From Burkholderiales bacterium (GTDB taxonomy: Bacteria > Pseudomonadota > Gammaproteobacteria > Burkholderiales > Usitatibacteraceae): 19,562 bases of DNA. The position numbers were made by a program, and so were the translations under genes. Of the stretch, positions 7,456-15,097 are shown in pieces; positions within the stretch are counted from its first letter, which is position 1; each line of letters opens with the position of its first letter. The DNA is taken from the NCBI GenBank assembly GCA_025350945.1, contig JANXWW010000418.1:1-19562 (forward strand), in the 5' to 3' direction. The notes under the pieces are model-generated. The model made no database searches. It had not been told where the DNA came from and was given only the letters and a program-made list of their open reading frames with translations.

Positions 7456-7575
7456 AGAGGTTGCAGCAAAGCCGACTAGAGACATAAAGCTCAACACAGT
7501 ACCTAAAAGCGCTTTACTGAATCCAGTGCGTGATGACTGAACAATCTTTTGAACACAGAAATCTAACGAAACCAT
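6445..7575 (-). CDS. Exported stand-alone seven-repeat VCBS/FG-GAP propeller protein
   Basis: The protein is 376 residues. A signal peptide covers about 1-38 (hydrophobic 22-36), and the first repeat (DLSGNGQSD) begins immediately after it. Seven FG-GAP/VCBS units of about 48 residues fill the rest, with DxDxDG-type loops such as DFNGDGKAD and DFDGDGKAD; one unit has DFNGDKKAD. Nothing else is present, so this is a single secreted calcium-binding beta-propeller of the integrin-alpha type with no catalytic domain. It may act as a binding, adhesion or scaffold protein; the function is inferred. The ATG at 7575 is chosen because GAGAGGAAG lies upstream; the TTG at 7599 is not supported. The C-terminus (GAGQSQVVPAGP) resembles the ends of the two neighbouring propeller proteins. 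Confidence 0.82.
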   Translation of the reverse strand: MVSLDFCVQKIVQSSRTGFSKALLGTVLSFMSLVGFAATSDLSGNGQSDLLLRNSDCSVSAWIMNGTTVAQNTNLLGPDSTWSITHVADFNGDGKADILWRNTNGSVGMWLMDGTNVLSTVSLLGPEPNWSVSHVGDFNGDGKADILWRNTNGSVTLWLMNGGAVTNATGLLGADANWKVTHVADFDGDGKADILWKNTGGNVTMWLMNGASLVSAVGILGADANWSVSHVADFNGDGKTDLLWRNKNGAVTMWLMSGATLTNAVGILGPDPNWSVTHVADFNGDKKADILWRNNNGAATMWLMNGASLTSAAGLIGADPNWRVSHTGDFDGDGKADLVWRNINGGITMWLMNGVAVAKATGLLGAGQSQVVPAGP

Positions 7576-7600
7576 TGTGATTCTTCCTCTCAAAAACAAC

Positions 7601-7630
7601 CACTTACAACTTAACGTAAGCTGTTAAGTG
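7601..7630 (-). promoter_or_regulatory. Nested inverted repeats upstream of the propeller gene
   Basis: CTTAAC (7610-7615) pairs with GTTAAG (7623-7628), and CACTTA (7601-7606) also pairs with TAAGTG (7625-7630). These overlapping repeats sit 26-55 bp upstream of the ATG at 7575. No T-run follows, so a terminator for the upstream MFS gene is unlikely. An operator or leader fold is possible. Confidence 0.25.
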
Positions 7631-7771
7631 GCGCATATAAAACTATGAAATTATTCATATCATGGCGTGCATGACTGATCGATTATGTCTCCCGAAAACG
7701 ACATTTTTATTGATCAGGGACACTTGAGGCAAGGTGCAACAAGTGTGCCAGCAGTTATGATTTTGCAGCGC

Positions 7772-9025
7772 TTAATGCGCTTGTAATTTTGCGATTTGCC
7801 TACCTAAAGAAAGCGCAGCAATGATTGCGCATGCAAGTGTACCTGCAACACCAAAAAAAACGAGCCCCGGTCGGTGCTGGTCGAGGAGAAAACCAAACAC
7901 AAGAGGCGCAAGTGCGAGCCCAACGTCCAGCCCTGAATAAACAAATCCATAAACACGGCCAAAAGCTGCTTCGCCCAACTGCGCCTTCGCCGCCGTACGT
8001 ACCAACATGTCGCGCGAAGGGCCTGCCAAGCCAACGAAAAAACCCATTGTGCCCATTAGCGGCACAGCGAGTGCACTAGGGACGACACCCCAGGCCAAAA
8101 TTAATGCGGCCCCAACTGCCACCAATAAGGCGGCAGCGACAAAATACTCAAACGATTTGCGCTCAGTCACCAAAAAGCCGCCAAAGAACAGACCACCACA
8201 ACCCGCCAATAAATAAATAGAAAGCGCGGATGTCGCAACAGAGAACGACAATCCATAAAGATCGCCCAACAACGTAGGGGCAAAATTTTGCAATGCGCCA
8301 AATCCAAACGTAACAAAAAAGAAAAAACCAAAAGCAAGCCAGACCATGCGCATGCGCAGCAGAAATATTGTGCTTACTCTAGCTTGCGTCATCCCGTTTA
8401 AGTCTAGTTTGCGAGCGTTGCCGAGCACAGGGTATTGGATCAACTTTCTGTTCCAGACGAGGACTGCGAGCGCGCTCAAGCCGACAAGTCCCGCACAAAG
8501 CCCGGCAACTCGCCAGCCAAATGCGCCAGCCGCTGCGGTCATCACAATTGGTGCTGCTGCCCAACCCAGGTTACCTGACAGGCCATGAGTTGAAAAAGCA
8601 TGGCCCAACCTTGCCGTTGAAACGCGTTTATTCATGAGCGCGAAATCTGCAGGATGAAATACGCTGTTGCCCAAGCCTGCTACTACTGCGGCCAAATAGA
8701 TGCCCGACAGACCGGGGGCGGCAAAAACACATAAGCCGGATATTGAGAGCAGCGCCAAGCCAGCGCAGAGAACGCGATGCGCGCCGAATTTATCCACCCA
8801 AATACCGGCGAGGGCTTGACCTACACCAGAAACGACAAAAAATACCGTCATTAACGAACCAACCTGTGCAAACCCAAGGCCGAAATCTTTAATTAGCCAC
8901 GGAAAGAGTGGCGGCAGCATCAAGTGAAAAAAATGTGAGCTGGCGTGCGCAAAACCAACAACCGCGATTACGGCAGCGTCGTCACGCAGGCTGGGCAATA
9001 CTTTTGATGGTGCAGTTGAAGACAT
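7772..9025 (-). CDS. Major facilitator superfamily transporter, Fsr (fosmidomycin resistance)-like
   Basis: This 417-residue inner-membrane protein has about twelve hydrophobic segments, as expected for an MFS carrier. The first half fits the Fsr-type drug-efflux family: a HASSHFFHLMLPPLFPWL first helix, DKFGAHR in the loop after helix 2 (the MFS A-motif position), and GLGNSVFHPADFA in helix 4 with the family's SxFHP signature. These transporters export small compounds by proton antiport. The actual substrate cannot be read from sequence, and fosmidomycin resistance should not be assumed. The ATG start has only a weak ribosome binding site. The gene lies between clpB and the propeller genes on the same strand, with gaps of 109 and 196 bp, and is probably a separate unit. 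Confidence 0.85.
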   Translation of the reverse strand: MSSTAPSKVLPSLRDDAAVIAVVGFAHASSHFFHLMLPPLFPWLIKDFGLGFAQVGSLMTVFFVVSGVGQALAGIWVDKFGAHRVLCAGLALLSISGLCVFAAPGLSGIYLAAVVAGLGNSVFHPADFALMNKRVSTARLGHAFSTHGLSGNLGWAAAPIVMTAAAGAFGWRVAGLCAGLVGLSALAVLVWNRKLIQYPVLGNARKLDLNGMTQARVSTIFLLRMRMVWLAFGFFFFVTFGFGALQNFAPTLLGDLYGLSFSVATSALSIYLLAGCGGLFFGGFLVTERKSFEYFVAAALLVAVGAALILAWGVVPSALAVPLMGTMGFFVGLAGPSRDMLVRTAAKAQLGEAAFGRVYGFVYSGLDVGLALAPLVFGFLLDQHRPGLVFFGVAGTLACAIIAALSLGRQIAKLQAH

Positions 9026-9134
9026 AACTTAAGTTTAGGCGAATTTATCGTTCATAGATAAGTCATGCTTTGTTACCTAAATTATCAAGCTTAAGCCGGG
9101 CGTTCCAGGCGCCGACTCGTACGAGAGCAAACAA

Positions 9135-11726
9135 TTATTTCTTCTCAAACACCATCGATCCGGCTTTAATGCCCACATGAATCGTATCCTTGGGTGCAAA
9201 TTTTCCTTCCAGCATTAATTTCGCGAGCGGGTTTTCAATTTGCTGCTGGATGGCGCGCTTCAGTGGCCGCGCACCGTAGACAGGATCGAATCCTGCCGCC
9301 GCAATTTCAGCCAGCGCACCATCAGTCACCACAAAGCCTATCTCGAGCGCTGCCAAGCGTTTTTCCAAACGCTGGAGCTGGAATTTGGCAATGGCCTGAA
9401 TCTGGTTTTCACCCAGTGAGTGGAACACCACTACCTCATCGATGCGGTTTACAAATTCCGGCCTGAAGTAACTCTTAACTTCCGCCATCACCGCGATTTT
9501 GATGACGCCGTAATCAGAGCCCGCCATGGATTGAATTTGTTGAGAGCCCAAATTGGACGTCATCACAATCACTGTATTTTTGAAATCCACGGTACGTCCT
9601 TGCCCATCAGTCATCCGGCCATCGTCAAGCACTTGCAGCAGCACATTAAAAACATCCGGATGCGCTTTTTCCACTTCATCAAACAAAATCACGCTGTAGG
9701 GCTTCCGACGCACCGCCTCGGTTAGCGCCCCACCCTCCTCGTAACCCACGTATCCGGGCGGTGCGCCGATCAGGCGCGCGACGGAATGCTTCTCCATGAA
9801 TTCACTCATGTCGATGCGAATAATATGTTCGTCGGTATCGAACAAAAACTCGGCGAGCGCTTTGCAAAGCTCAGTTTTGCCCACACCGGTTGGGCCTAAA
9901 AATAAAAACGAACCGTAAGGGCGGTTAGGATCTCCCAAACCAGCGCGCGAACGGCGAATTGCATCTGACACCAGACGCACCGCTTCGTCTTGCCCTACCA
10001 CACGTTTGTGGAGGCTCTCTTCCATGTTCACGAGCTTGTCGCGCTCTCCCTGCATCATTTTTGACACAGGAATACCGGTCGCGCGCGAAACGACTTCGGC
10101 AATTTCCTCCGCGCCCACTTGTGTGCGAAGCAGCTTGGTTTTGCGCGTGCCGGTATCACCTAAAGGCTGCGCAATTTCTGCCTGTTTTAGCTGCGCCTCC
10201 AACGCAGGCATCGTGCCATATTGAATCTCGGCCAATTTATCGAACTGGCCCTTGCGTTGCAGTTCGGCCATCTGCGCGCGATTTTTTTCAATCTCTTCCT
10301 TAATGTGTTGCGTGCCCTGCACTTGCGCTTTTTCGGATTTCCAGACTTCCTCGAAATCTGAATACTCTTTTTCCAGACGGCGAATCTCATCCTCAATCAG
10401 ACCAAGACGTTTTTTTGAAGCATCATCTTTTTCGCGCTTGACAGCTTCACGCTCGATCTTTAACTGAATCATGCGACGATCCAGTTTATCCATCACCTCC
10501 GGCTTGGAATCAATTTCCATCCTGATTCGAGAACCTGCCTCATCAATTAAATCAATCGCCTTGTCCGGCAAGAAACGATCCGTGATGTAGCGATGCGAAA
10601 GCTCAGCTGCCGCGACAATGGCCGGGTCAGTGATTTCAACGCCATGATGAACCTCGTACTTTTCCTGTAGCCCGCGCAGAATGGCAATGGTCGCCTCCAC
10701 GCTTGGCTCATCGACCAGAACTTTTTGAAAACGCCGCTCCAATGCGGCATCTTTTTCAACATACTTTCGATATTCATCGAGCGTTGTAGCACCCACGCAA
10801 TGCAGCTCGCCGCGCGCCAACGCGGGCTTCAACATATTGCCCGCGTCCATCGCACCTTCGGCCTTGCCCGCGCCCACCATCGTGTGCAGCTCATCGATAA
10901 AGACAATTGTTTGCCCTTCATCCTTGGCCAAATCTTTAAGCACCGATTTCAGGCGCTCCTCAAATTCACCACGATATTTCGCACCTGCCAGCATTGCCGC
11001 CATATCAAGCGACAACACGCGTTTGTTCTTTAGCGATTCAGGCACTTCACCGTTCACAATGCGCTGAGCCAAGCCCTCGACGATAGCCGTTTTGCCGACA
11101 CCTGGCTCACCAATCAATACAGGATTATTTTTCGTGCGACGCTGCAATACTTGGATCGTGCGACGAATTTCGTCATCTCGTCCGATCACGGGATCCAGCT
11201 TGTTTTGCCGCGCAAGCTCGGTTAAATCGATGGTGTATTTTTTGAGCGATTCGCGCTGGCCTTCCGATTCCTGGGTGTCCACGCCATCGGAGCCACGCAC
11301 CGCATCAATGGCGGATTCGAGCGCCTTCTTGGTTGCACCGTGCTCCTTGAATAATCTGCCGGTCTCACTTTTATCGTTCAGTAAAGACAGTAAAAAAAGC
11401 TCCGAGGCAATGAATTGATCACCGCGCCTGGTGGCTTCCTTGTCGGTGAGGTTCAGCAGATTATTCAGATCGCGCGACACCGAAATTTCACCGCCGTTAC
11501 CGGAAACTTTTGGCAAATGTTCAATCGCGTATTCGAGTGCAGTTTTCAATCGCGGCGTAGCAACACCCGCACGCGACAGTAGCGACGCAGTGCCGCCATC
11601 TTCTTGATTTAGGAGCGACAATAAAAGGTGTTGCGGCTCAACAAAGCCACAATCATTTGCCAGCGCCATACTCTGCGCATCAGCAAGCGCTTGTTGAAAT
11701 TTGGTAGTGAGTTTATCGATTCTCAT
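9135..11726 (-). CDS. clpB: ATP-dependent disaggregase ClpB (Hsp104 family)
   Basis: This is an 863-residue AAA+ chaperone of normal ClpB length. It forms hexamers that pull polypeptides out of aggregates together with DnaK. The N-terminal Clp repeat domain spans 1-145. The first ATPase domain has Walker A GEPGVGKT at 206-213 and the AKYRG pore loop. A coiled-coil M-domain (about 405-520, rich in K, E and R) marks ClpB rather than ClpA or ClpC. The second ATPase domain has GPTGVGKT at 611-618, pore loop GYVG around 658-661, and VNRIDE. ATG 11726 is preceded by AAGGA. A sigma-32-type promoter lies immediately upstream. Codon 149 is GTG (11282-11280), at the place where E. coli uses an internal start for a short ClpB form; no strong ribosome binding site is visible there. 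Confidence 0.98.
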   Translation of the reverse strand: MRIDKLTTKFQQALADAQSMALANDCGFVEPQHLLLSLLNQEDGGTASLLSRAGVATPRLKTALEYAIEHLPKVSGNGGEISVSRDLNNLLNLTDKEATRRGDQFIASELFLLSLLNDKSETGRLFKEHGATKKALESAIDAVRGSDGVDTQESEGQRESLKKYTIDLTELARQNKLDPVIGRDDEIRRTIQVLQRRTKNNPVLIGEPGVGKTAIVEGLAQRIVNGEVPESLKNKRVLSLDMAAMLAGAKYRGEFEERLKSVLKDLAKDEGQTIVFIDELHTMVGAGKAEGAMDAGNMLKPALARGELHCVGATTLDEYRKYVEKDAALERRFQKVLVDEPSVEATIAILRGLQEKYEVHHGVEITDPAIVAAAELSHRYITDRFLPDKAIDLIDEAGSRIRMEIDSKPEVMDKLDRRMIQLKIEREAVKREKDDASKKRLGLIEDEIRRLEKEYSDFEEVWKSEKAQVQGTQHIKEEIEKNRAQMAELQRKGQFDKLAEIQYGTMPALEAQLKQAEIAQPLGDTGTRKTKLLRTQVGAEEIAEVVSRATGIPVSKMMQGERDKLVNMEESLHKRVVGQDEAVRLVSDAIRRSRAGLGDPNRPYGSFLFLGPTGVGKTELCKALAEFLFDTDEHIIRIDMSEFMEKHSVARLIGAPPGYVGYEEGGALTEAVRRKPYSVILFDEVEKAHPDVFNVLLQVLDDGRMTDGQGRTVDFKNTVIVMTSNLGSQQIQSMAGSDYGVIKIAVMAEVKSYFRPEFVNRIDEVVVFHSLGENQIQAIAKFQLQRLEKRLAALEIGFVVTDGALAEIAAAGFDPVYGARPLKRAIQQQIENPLAKLMLEGKFAPKDTIHVGIKAGSMVFEKK

Positions 11727-11752
11727 TGGTGGTATCCTTAATGTTAGTTTGC

Positions 11753-11780
11753 AAATGCGGTGTTCGTCCCATTTTTCAAG
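11753..11780 (-). promoter_or_regulatory. Sigma-32 (heat-shock) promoter of clpB
   Basis: On the minus strand CTTGAA (11775-11780, preceded by CC) matches the sigma-32 -35 box exactly. CCGCATTT (11753-11760) matches CCCCATNT at all but one position. The spacer is 14 bp, within the known 13-15 bp range. The start point would be near 11746, about 20 bases before the clpB ATG, leaving room for the AAGGA ribosome binding site. Confidence 0.8.
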
Positions 11781-11877
11781 GGTATTTCAATCATTTTGCA
11801 ACGCTTCAACATCAGGATTCTCAGCATGGCACGCGCAATGGCCACCGCCATCTGCACCTCAACCAATTGGCAAACTC

Positions 11878-12768
11878 ATGGCCGACCTTCCCCTCGATCT
11901 GCAAGCACCGCACGCACACCATGACCTAGAAGCAGTTGTTACTGCCGACGTAACACGCGCGCTGCAAGAAGATATACGCGGTGGCGATCTCACAGCGTCG
12001 CTGATACCCGGCAACGCACGCGGCCATGCGCGAGTGATTACGCGCGAGAACGGTGTGCTAGCTGGTTGCGAGTGGTTTCAGCGCTGCTTTACCGAGCTTG
12101 ATTGCGACAGTGAAATTTTTTGGCATGCGCGCGATGGCGACACCGTAATAGCTGACCAGCAAATTTGTGATATCCAGGGTAACGCTCGCGCGCTGCTTAC
12201 CGCGGAACGCTCAGCACTTAATTTTTTGCAAACTTTATCGGCTGTGGCAACAAAAACTCGCTCATTTGTAGACGCTGTTGCAAACACCAAATCAAAAATT
12301 CTGGACACGCGAAAGACGCTACCCGGACTCAGGATCGCATCAAAATTTGCAGTCAGAATGGGCGGCGGTCACAATCATCGCGTGGGCCTGTTCGACGGTA
12401 TTCTCATTAAAGAAAACCACATTATGGCGGCAGGCGGCATTCGCCCGGCAATGGAAGCTGCGCTACAGCTCATCCAACACAGCGCACCCGCAGATACCGT
12501 AATCGAGATTGAAGTCGAAAACATGACGCAGCTAACAGAAGCGCTTTCGTGTGGCGCAAAGCTGATTTTGCTCGATAACTTCACCCCTGCAGCAATGAGA
12601 AAAGCGGTTGCGCTTGTCGCGGGACGATGTGAACTAGAGGCATCGGGCGGGGTCAATATCAAGACGGTTCGCGCGATTGCGGAGACAGGCGTTGACCGAA
12701 TTTCTATCGGTACACTGACCAAAGATATTCACGCGTTGGATTTATCGATGCGTTTTAAAATTAATTAG
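11878..12768 (+). CDS. nadC: Nicotinate-nucleotide pyrophosphorylase (quinolinate phosphoribosyltransferase)
   Basis: This 296-residue cytoplasmic enzyme turns quinolinate and PRPP into nicotinate mononucleotide, CO2 and pyrophosphate in de novo NAD synthesis. Family motifs are present: EDIRGGDLTASLIP at 31-44, DTRKTLPGLR at 143-152, MGGGHNHRVGLFDGILIKENH at 161-181, EASGGVN at 254-260 and GVDRISIG at 271-278. The ATG at 11878 is chosen because family members begin a short way before the EDI-GDLT motif. An upstream extension to 11701 would run through the clpB promoter and into clpB. No strong ribosome binding site is visible. The gene is divergent from clpB and 19 bp ahead of mlaA; nadA and nadB are not in the window. 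Confidence 0.95.
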   Translation: MADLPLDLQAPHAHHDLEAVVTADVTRALQEDIRGGDLTASLIPGNARGHARVITRENGVLAGCEWFQRCFTELDCDSEIFWHARDGDTVIADQQICDIQGNARALLTAERSALNFLQTLSAVATKTRSFVDAVANTKSKILDTRKTLPGLRIASKFAVRMGGGHNHRVGLFDGILIKENHIMAAGGIRPAMEAALQLIQHSAPADTVIEIEVENMTQLTEALSCGAKLILLDNFTPAAMRKAVALVAGRCELEASGGVNIKTVRAIAETGVDRISIGTLTKDIHALDLSMRFKIN

Positions 12769-12787
12769 GAAAACAAAGAGAAAGAAT

Positions 12788-13642
12788 ATGAAACAAATTT
12801 GCACAACAATAATCTTGCTGGCGCTCACCATCATTACGGGCTGCGCATCTGTGAATGCGCCCAAGGCCGACCCACTAGAGGGTCTAAATCGCACCACGTT
12901 TAAAGTTAACGAAACCGTTGATGACTACGTTTTAAAACCGGTAGCCAAAGGCTACCAGGCTGTCACGCCTACTTTTGTGCGCGCCGGTGTATCCAACGCG
13001 TTTTCAAACATTAGTGACGTAGGCACATCGGTCAATAATTTACTACAGGGAAAGCCAGGCAATGCAGTCTCGGATGTGGGTCGTTTTCTTGTTAACTCCA
13101 CGTTGGGCATACTGGGATTATTCGATGTTGCCACCGGCATGGGGCTGGAAAAACATGAAGAGGATTTCGGCCAGACCTTGGGAAGTTGGGGCGTGGGCAG
13201 CGGACCATATTTAGTGTTGCCCATACTCGGCCCATCCACACTGCGCGACACTGCAGCCAAACCAGTTGACGCTTACACCGGATATTCGCGCTACATAGGG
13301 CATGTGCCCACGCGCAACAGCACGCAAGCACTTGGCATCGTCAGTTTCCGAGCTGATTTACTCAATACCACCAGTACGCTTGATGAAGCATCACTGGATA
13401 AATATCAGTTTATTCGCGATGCGTATTTGCAGCGTCGTTTAAGCCAGGTCTATGATGGCAAGGCACCGCAGGCGATGCGGGATAAGCTGGAAGAAGATTT
13501 GGATGTGCCGGATGTGCCGGGTGCGACGAAGGCAGCGCCAAAAGTGGAAATGAAACCTGGTGACAAGCCTGCTGAAAAAACTGAACAGGCACCGGCCACG
13601 TCAACTACGTCTGCCACGCCAAAAGAGTCTGATAAGAAATAG
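12788..13642 (+). CDS. mlaA: Outer-membrane lipoprotein MlaA (VacJ)
   Basis: This 284-residue lipoprotein has signal peptide residues 1-18 and the lipobox ITGC, with C19 as the lipidated cysteine. The MlaA domain follows: DPLEGLNRTTFKVNE near 32-46, then NISDVGTSVNNLLQGK, GRFLVNSTLGILGLFD, EDFGQTLGSWGVGSGPYLVLP, and GPSTLRD. MlaA sits in the outer membrane with a porin and removes mislocalised phospholipids from the outer leaflet, passing them to MlaC. The last 45 residues are a Lys/Thr/Ala/Pro-rich low-complexity tail outside the conserved domain. It follows nadC by 19 bp and precedes a small membrane protein gene by 14 bp. The other mla genes (mlaFEDCB) are not here. The ribosome binding site is weak (AGAGAAAG). 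Confidence 0.95.
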   Translation: MKQICTTIILLALTIITGCASVNAPKADPLEGLNRTTFKVNETVDDYVLKPVAKGYQAVTPTFVRAGVSNAFSNISDVGTSVNNLLQGKPGNAVSDVGRFLVNSTLGILGLFDVATGMGLEKHEEDFGQTLGSWGVGSGPYLVLPILGPSTLRDTAAKPVDAYTGYSRYIGHVPTRNSTQALGIVSFRADLLNTTSTLDEASLDKYQFIRDAYLQRRLSQVYDGKAPQAMRDKLEEDLDVPDVPGATKAAPKVEMKPGDKPAEKTEQAPATSTTSATPKESDKK

Positions 13643-13656
13643 CGGCGACGATTTTT

Positions 13657-13947
13657 ATGGGTCTTGTCACGAGCTTGCTGATTGTATTTTTTTCGTTCTG
13701 TTTACTGATGGCAGGCGTGCTCGCATTTTGTCTTCGCGAGCGGCGCAAGATTGATGGCATTGGTAACCCCGCAAAGCGGGATGCGATTACGGGTGAGACC
13801 GGTGAGATTGGGCCACACGATCATACCTCCTCACCCGACGATGCTGAACAAGACAGTCGCGTCGCAATTGTTCTATTCGGCAGCATTATTGCAGGCGCGC
13901 TACTGGCACTAATAACGGGCTATCTCGTCTTCGGCAAGACCTGGTAA
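13657..13947 (+). CDS. Small two-helix membrane protein, unrecognised
   Basis: The predicted protein has 96 residues. A strongly hydrophobic segment lies at about 4-26 and a second at about 68-91, joined by a polar loop rich in Asp, Glu, Arg and Gly. I do not recognise the family. It starts 14 bp after the mlaA stop with no clear ribosome binding site, so it may be translationally coupled to mlaA and belong to a nadC-mlaA unit. Only 7 bp separate its stop from the convergent DUF2237 gene. The hydrophobic pattern and the tight fit between neighbours make a real gene likely. A function in envelope maintenance alongside MlaA is only a guess. Confidence 0.65.
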   Translation: MGLVTSLLIVFFSFCLLMAGVLAFCLRERRKIDGIGNPAKRDAITGETGEIGPHDHTSSPDDAEQDSRVAIVLFGSIIAGALLALITGYLVFGKTW

Positions 13948-13954
13948 GGTCACA

Positions 13955-14338
13955 CTAAACCAGATCAAGCGCACACGATTTCAGCTCATCAATACTCACC
14001 ACATCGAGCGCTCGTTCATTAGTTGCCGCCAGCACCACCGGGGGTGCCACACCGGCAATAAACGCCTCTTCCCATCGTGACACGCATACACACCATTTGT
14101 CGCCGGGCTTTAAGCCAGGAAAATTGTATTCGGGATGCGGGGTGGAAAGGTCGTTGCCGTTTCTTTTGCTGAAGGCTAAAAATTCAGCAGTGACTTTGGC
14201 GCAAACGGTATGCGAGCCATGATCTTGCATATCCGTTCGGCAATGACCATCGCGATAAAAGCCGGTCATCGGATCAGTGCAACAGCATTCAAGTACGCCA
14301 CCGAGTACGTTTTTTGCAGCCGGCTTTGGTTGGTTCAT
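13955..14338 (-). CDS. DUF2237 family protein
   Basis: This 127-residue protein matches the conserved pattern of the DUF2237 family: NVLGGVLECCCTDPMTGFYRDG, DMQDHGSHTVCA, FLAFSKRNGNDLSTPHPEYNFPGL, KPGDKWCVC, and APPVVLAATNERALDVV. The several conserved cysteines hint at metal or redox chemistry, but no biochemical role is established that I can cite. ATG 14338 is chosen because GGAGAAG lies upstream; an in-frame start at 14371 would overlap moaE by 16 bases. It is the last gene of the mobB-moaD-moaE run, 17 bp after moaE, so it is probably co-transcribed with molybdopterin genes. Confidence 0.85.
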   Translation of the reverse strand: MNQPKPAAKNVLGGVLECCCTDPMTGFYRDGHCRTDMQDHGSHTVCAKVTAEFLAFSKRNGNDLSTPHPEYNFPGLKPGDKWCVCVSRWEEAFIAGVAPPVVLAATNERALDVVSIDELKSCALDLV

Positions 14339-14355
14339 GTCACTTCTCCGCTTAA

Positions 14356-14841
14356 TCAAATATTTTGCCAACGCTTCATGGCGGCATCATCGCTGTCACG
14401 CGCGTCCACCCAATGCAACCCGTTTGGCGTTTGTTCTTTTTTCCAGAACGGTGCCTGGGTTTTCAAATAATCCATAATGAATTCACAGGCCGCAAATGCA
14501 TCACCGCGATGCGCGCTCGCCACCAGCACCAGCACAATCTGGTCAGTGGGTTTTAATTCGCCCACACGGTGAATCACGGTGCTGCCGAGAATACGCCAGC
14601 GGGATTCTGCTTCGCGCACAATGCCTGCCAATGCTTTCCCGGTCATCTTAGGATAGTGTTCAAGCGTGAGTGACGACACCCCGCTGCCATCGTTCACATC
14701 GCGCACCAACCCAATGAAACTCGCGACGGCACCTATACTCGCATTGGTACTCGCAATCGTACGAATTAGGGCCAACTCCTGCGCGATATCAAAATCGCTG
14801 GTTTGAACGCGGATGGTGGATGTGGTACTCAACACAAGCAA
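14356..14841 (-). CDS. moaE: Molybdopterin synthase catalytic subunit MoaE
   Basis: This 161-residue large subunit of molybdopterin synthase inserts two sulfurs, delivered by MoaD thiocarboxylate, into cyclic pyranopterin monophosphate. Family motifs are visible: GLVRDVNDG, LEHYPKM at 60-66, TVIHRVGEL, ASAHR around 108-112, FIMDYLKTQAPFWKKE at 121-136 (holding the conserved lysines), and W-DARDSD near the end. There is no ATG near the N-terminus. Candidate starts are TTG 14841, GTG 14835 and TTG 14832, so the exact start is uncertain. It begins one base after the moaD stop, which suggests translational coupling. Confidence 0.93.
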   Translation of the reverse strand: MLVLSTTSTIRVQTSDFDIAQELALIRTIASTNASIGAVASFIGLVRDVNDGSGVSSLTLEHYPKMTGKALAGIVREAESRWRILGSTVIHRVGELKPTDQIVLVLVASAHRGDAFAACEFIMDYLKTQAPFWKKEQTPNGLHWVDARDSDDAAMKRWQNI

Positions 14842-14842
14842 C

Positions 14843-15094
14843 TCAGCCGCCCGTCACCGGCGGAAAAATCGCGACCTCATCGCCTGATTTCAACGGCGTA
14901 TCAGCTGCGGCCATATCCTGATTCACGGCGACGCGCCAGCGCTTGCCCGCACTGAGCTGATCCGCCCACACGCCACCACGTGCTCGCAGCTCGTTGATAA
15001 GTCCATCAACGGTCGCTACATGGGGCATATTCATGGTTTCTTTGTCGAGGCCCAATGTTTCGCGCAGATGCGCAAAGTAAAGAATATTCAGCAT
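14843..15094 (-). CDS. moaD: Molybdopterin synthase sulfur carrier subunit MoaD
   Basis: This 83-residue ubiquitin-like sulfur carrier ends in PPVTGG. The terminal Gly-Gly is the residue pair that is adenylated (by MoeB) and converted to the thiocarboxylate. Length and the DEVAIFPPVTGG ending are typical of the family. It starts at ATG 15094, three bases after the mobB stop, and its stop is one base from moaE, so the pair is almost certainly coupled for stoichiometric expression of the MoaD-MoaE heterotetramer. Confidence 0.95.
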   Translation of the reverse strand: MLNILYFAHLRETLGLDKETMNMPHVATVDGLINELRARGGVWADQLSAGKRWRVAVNQDMAAADTPLKSGDEVAIFPPVTGG

Positions 15095-15097
15095 GAT

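Noticed and set aside
7576..7599. TTG at 7599 as the start of the stand-alone propeller gene
   Set aside because: The GAGAGGAAG ribosome binding site lies between this TTG and the ATG at 7575, which points to the ATG.
9116..9125. CTCGTACGAG palindrome just after clpB as a terminator
   Set aside because: Ten-base palindrome with no loop and no T-run; it does not form a convincing terminator.
11701..11877. N-terminal extension of nadC to 11701
   Set aside because: It would overlap clpB and run through the clpB promoter, and the extra 59 residues do not resemble the family. ATG 11878 fits the normal length.
14339..14371. Longer DUF2237 start at 14371
   Set aside because: It would overlap the end of moaE and place the GGAGAAG ribosome binding site inside the gene; family members begin close to the NVLG motif.
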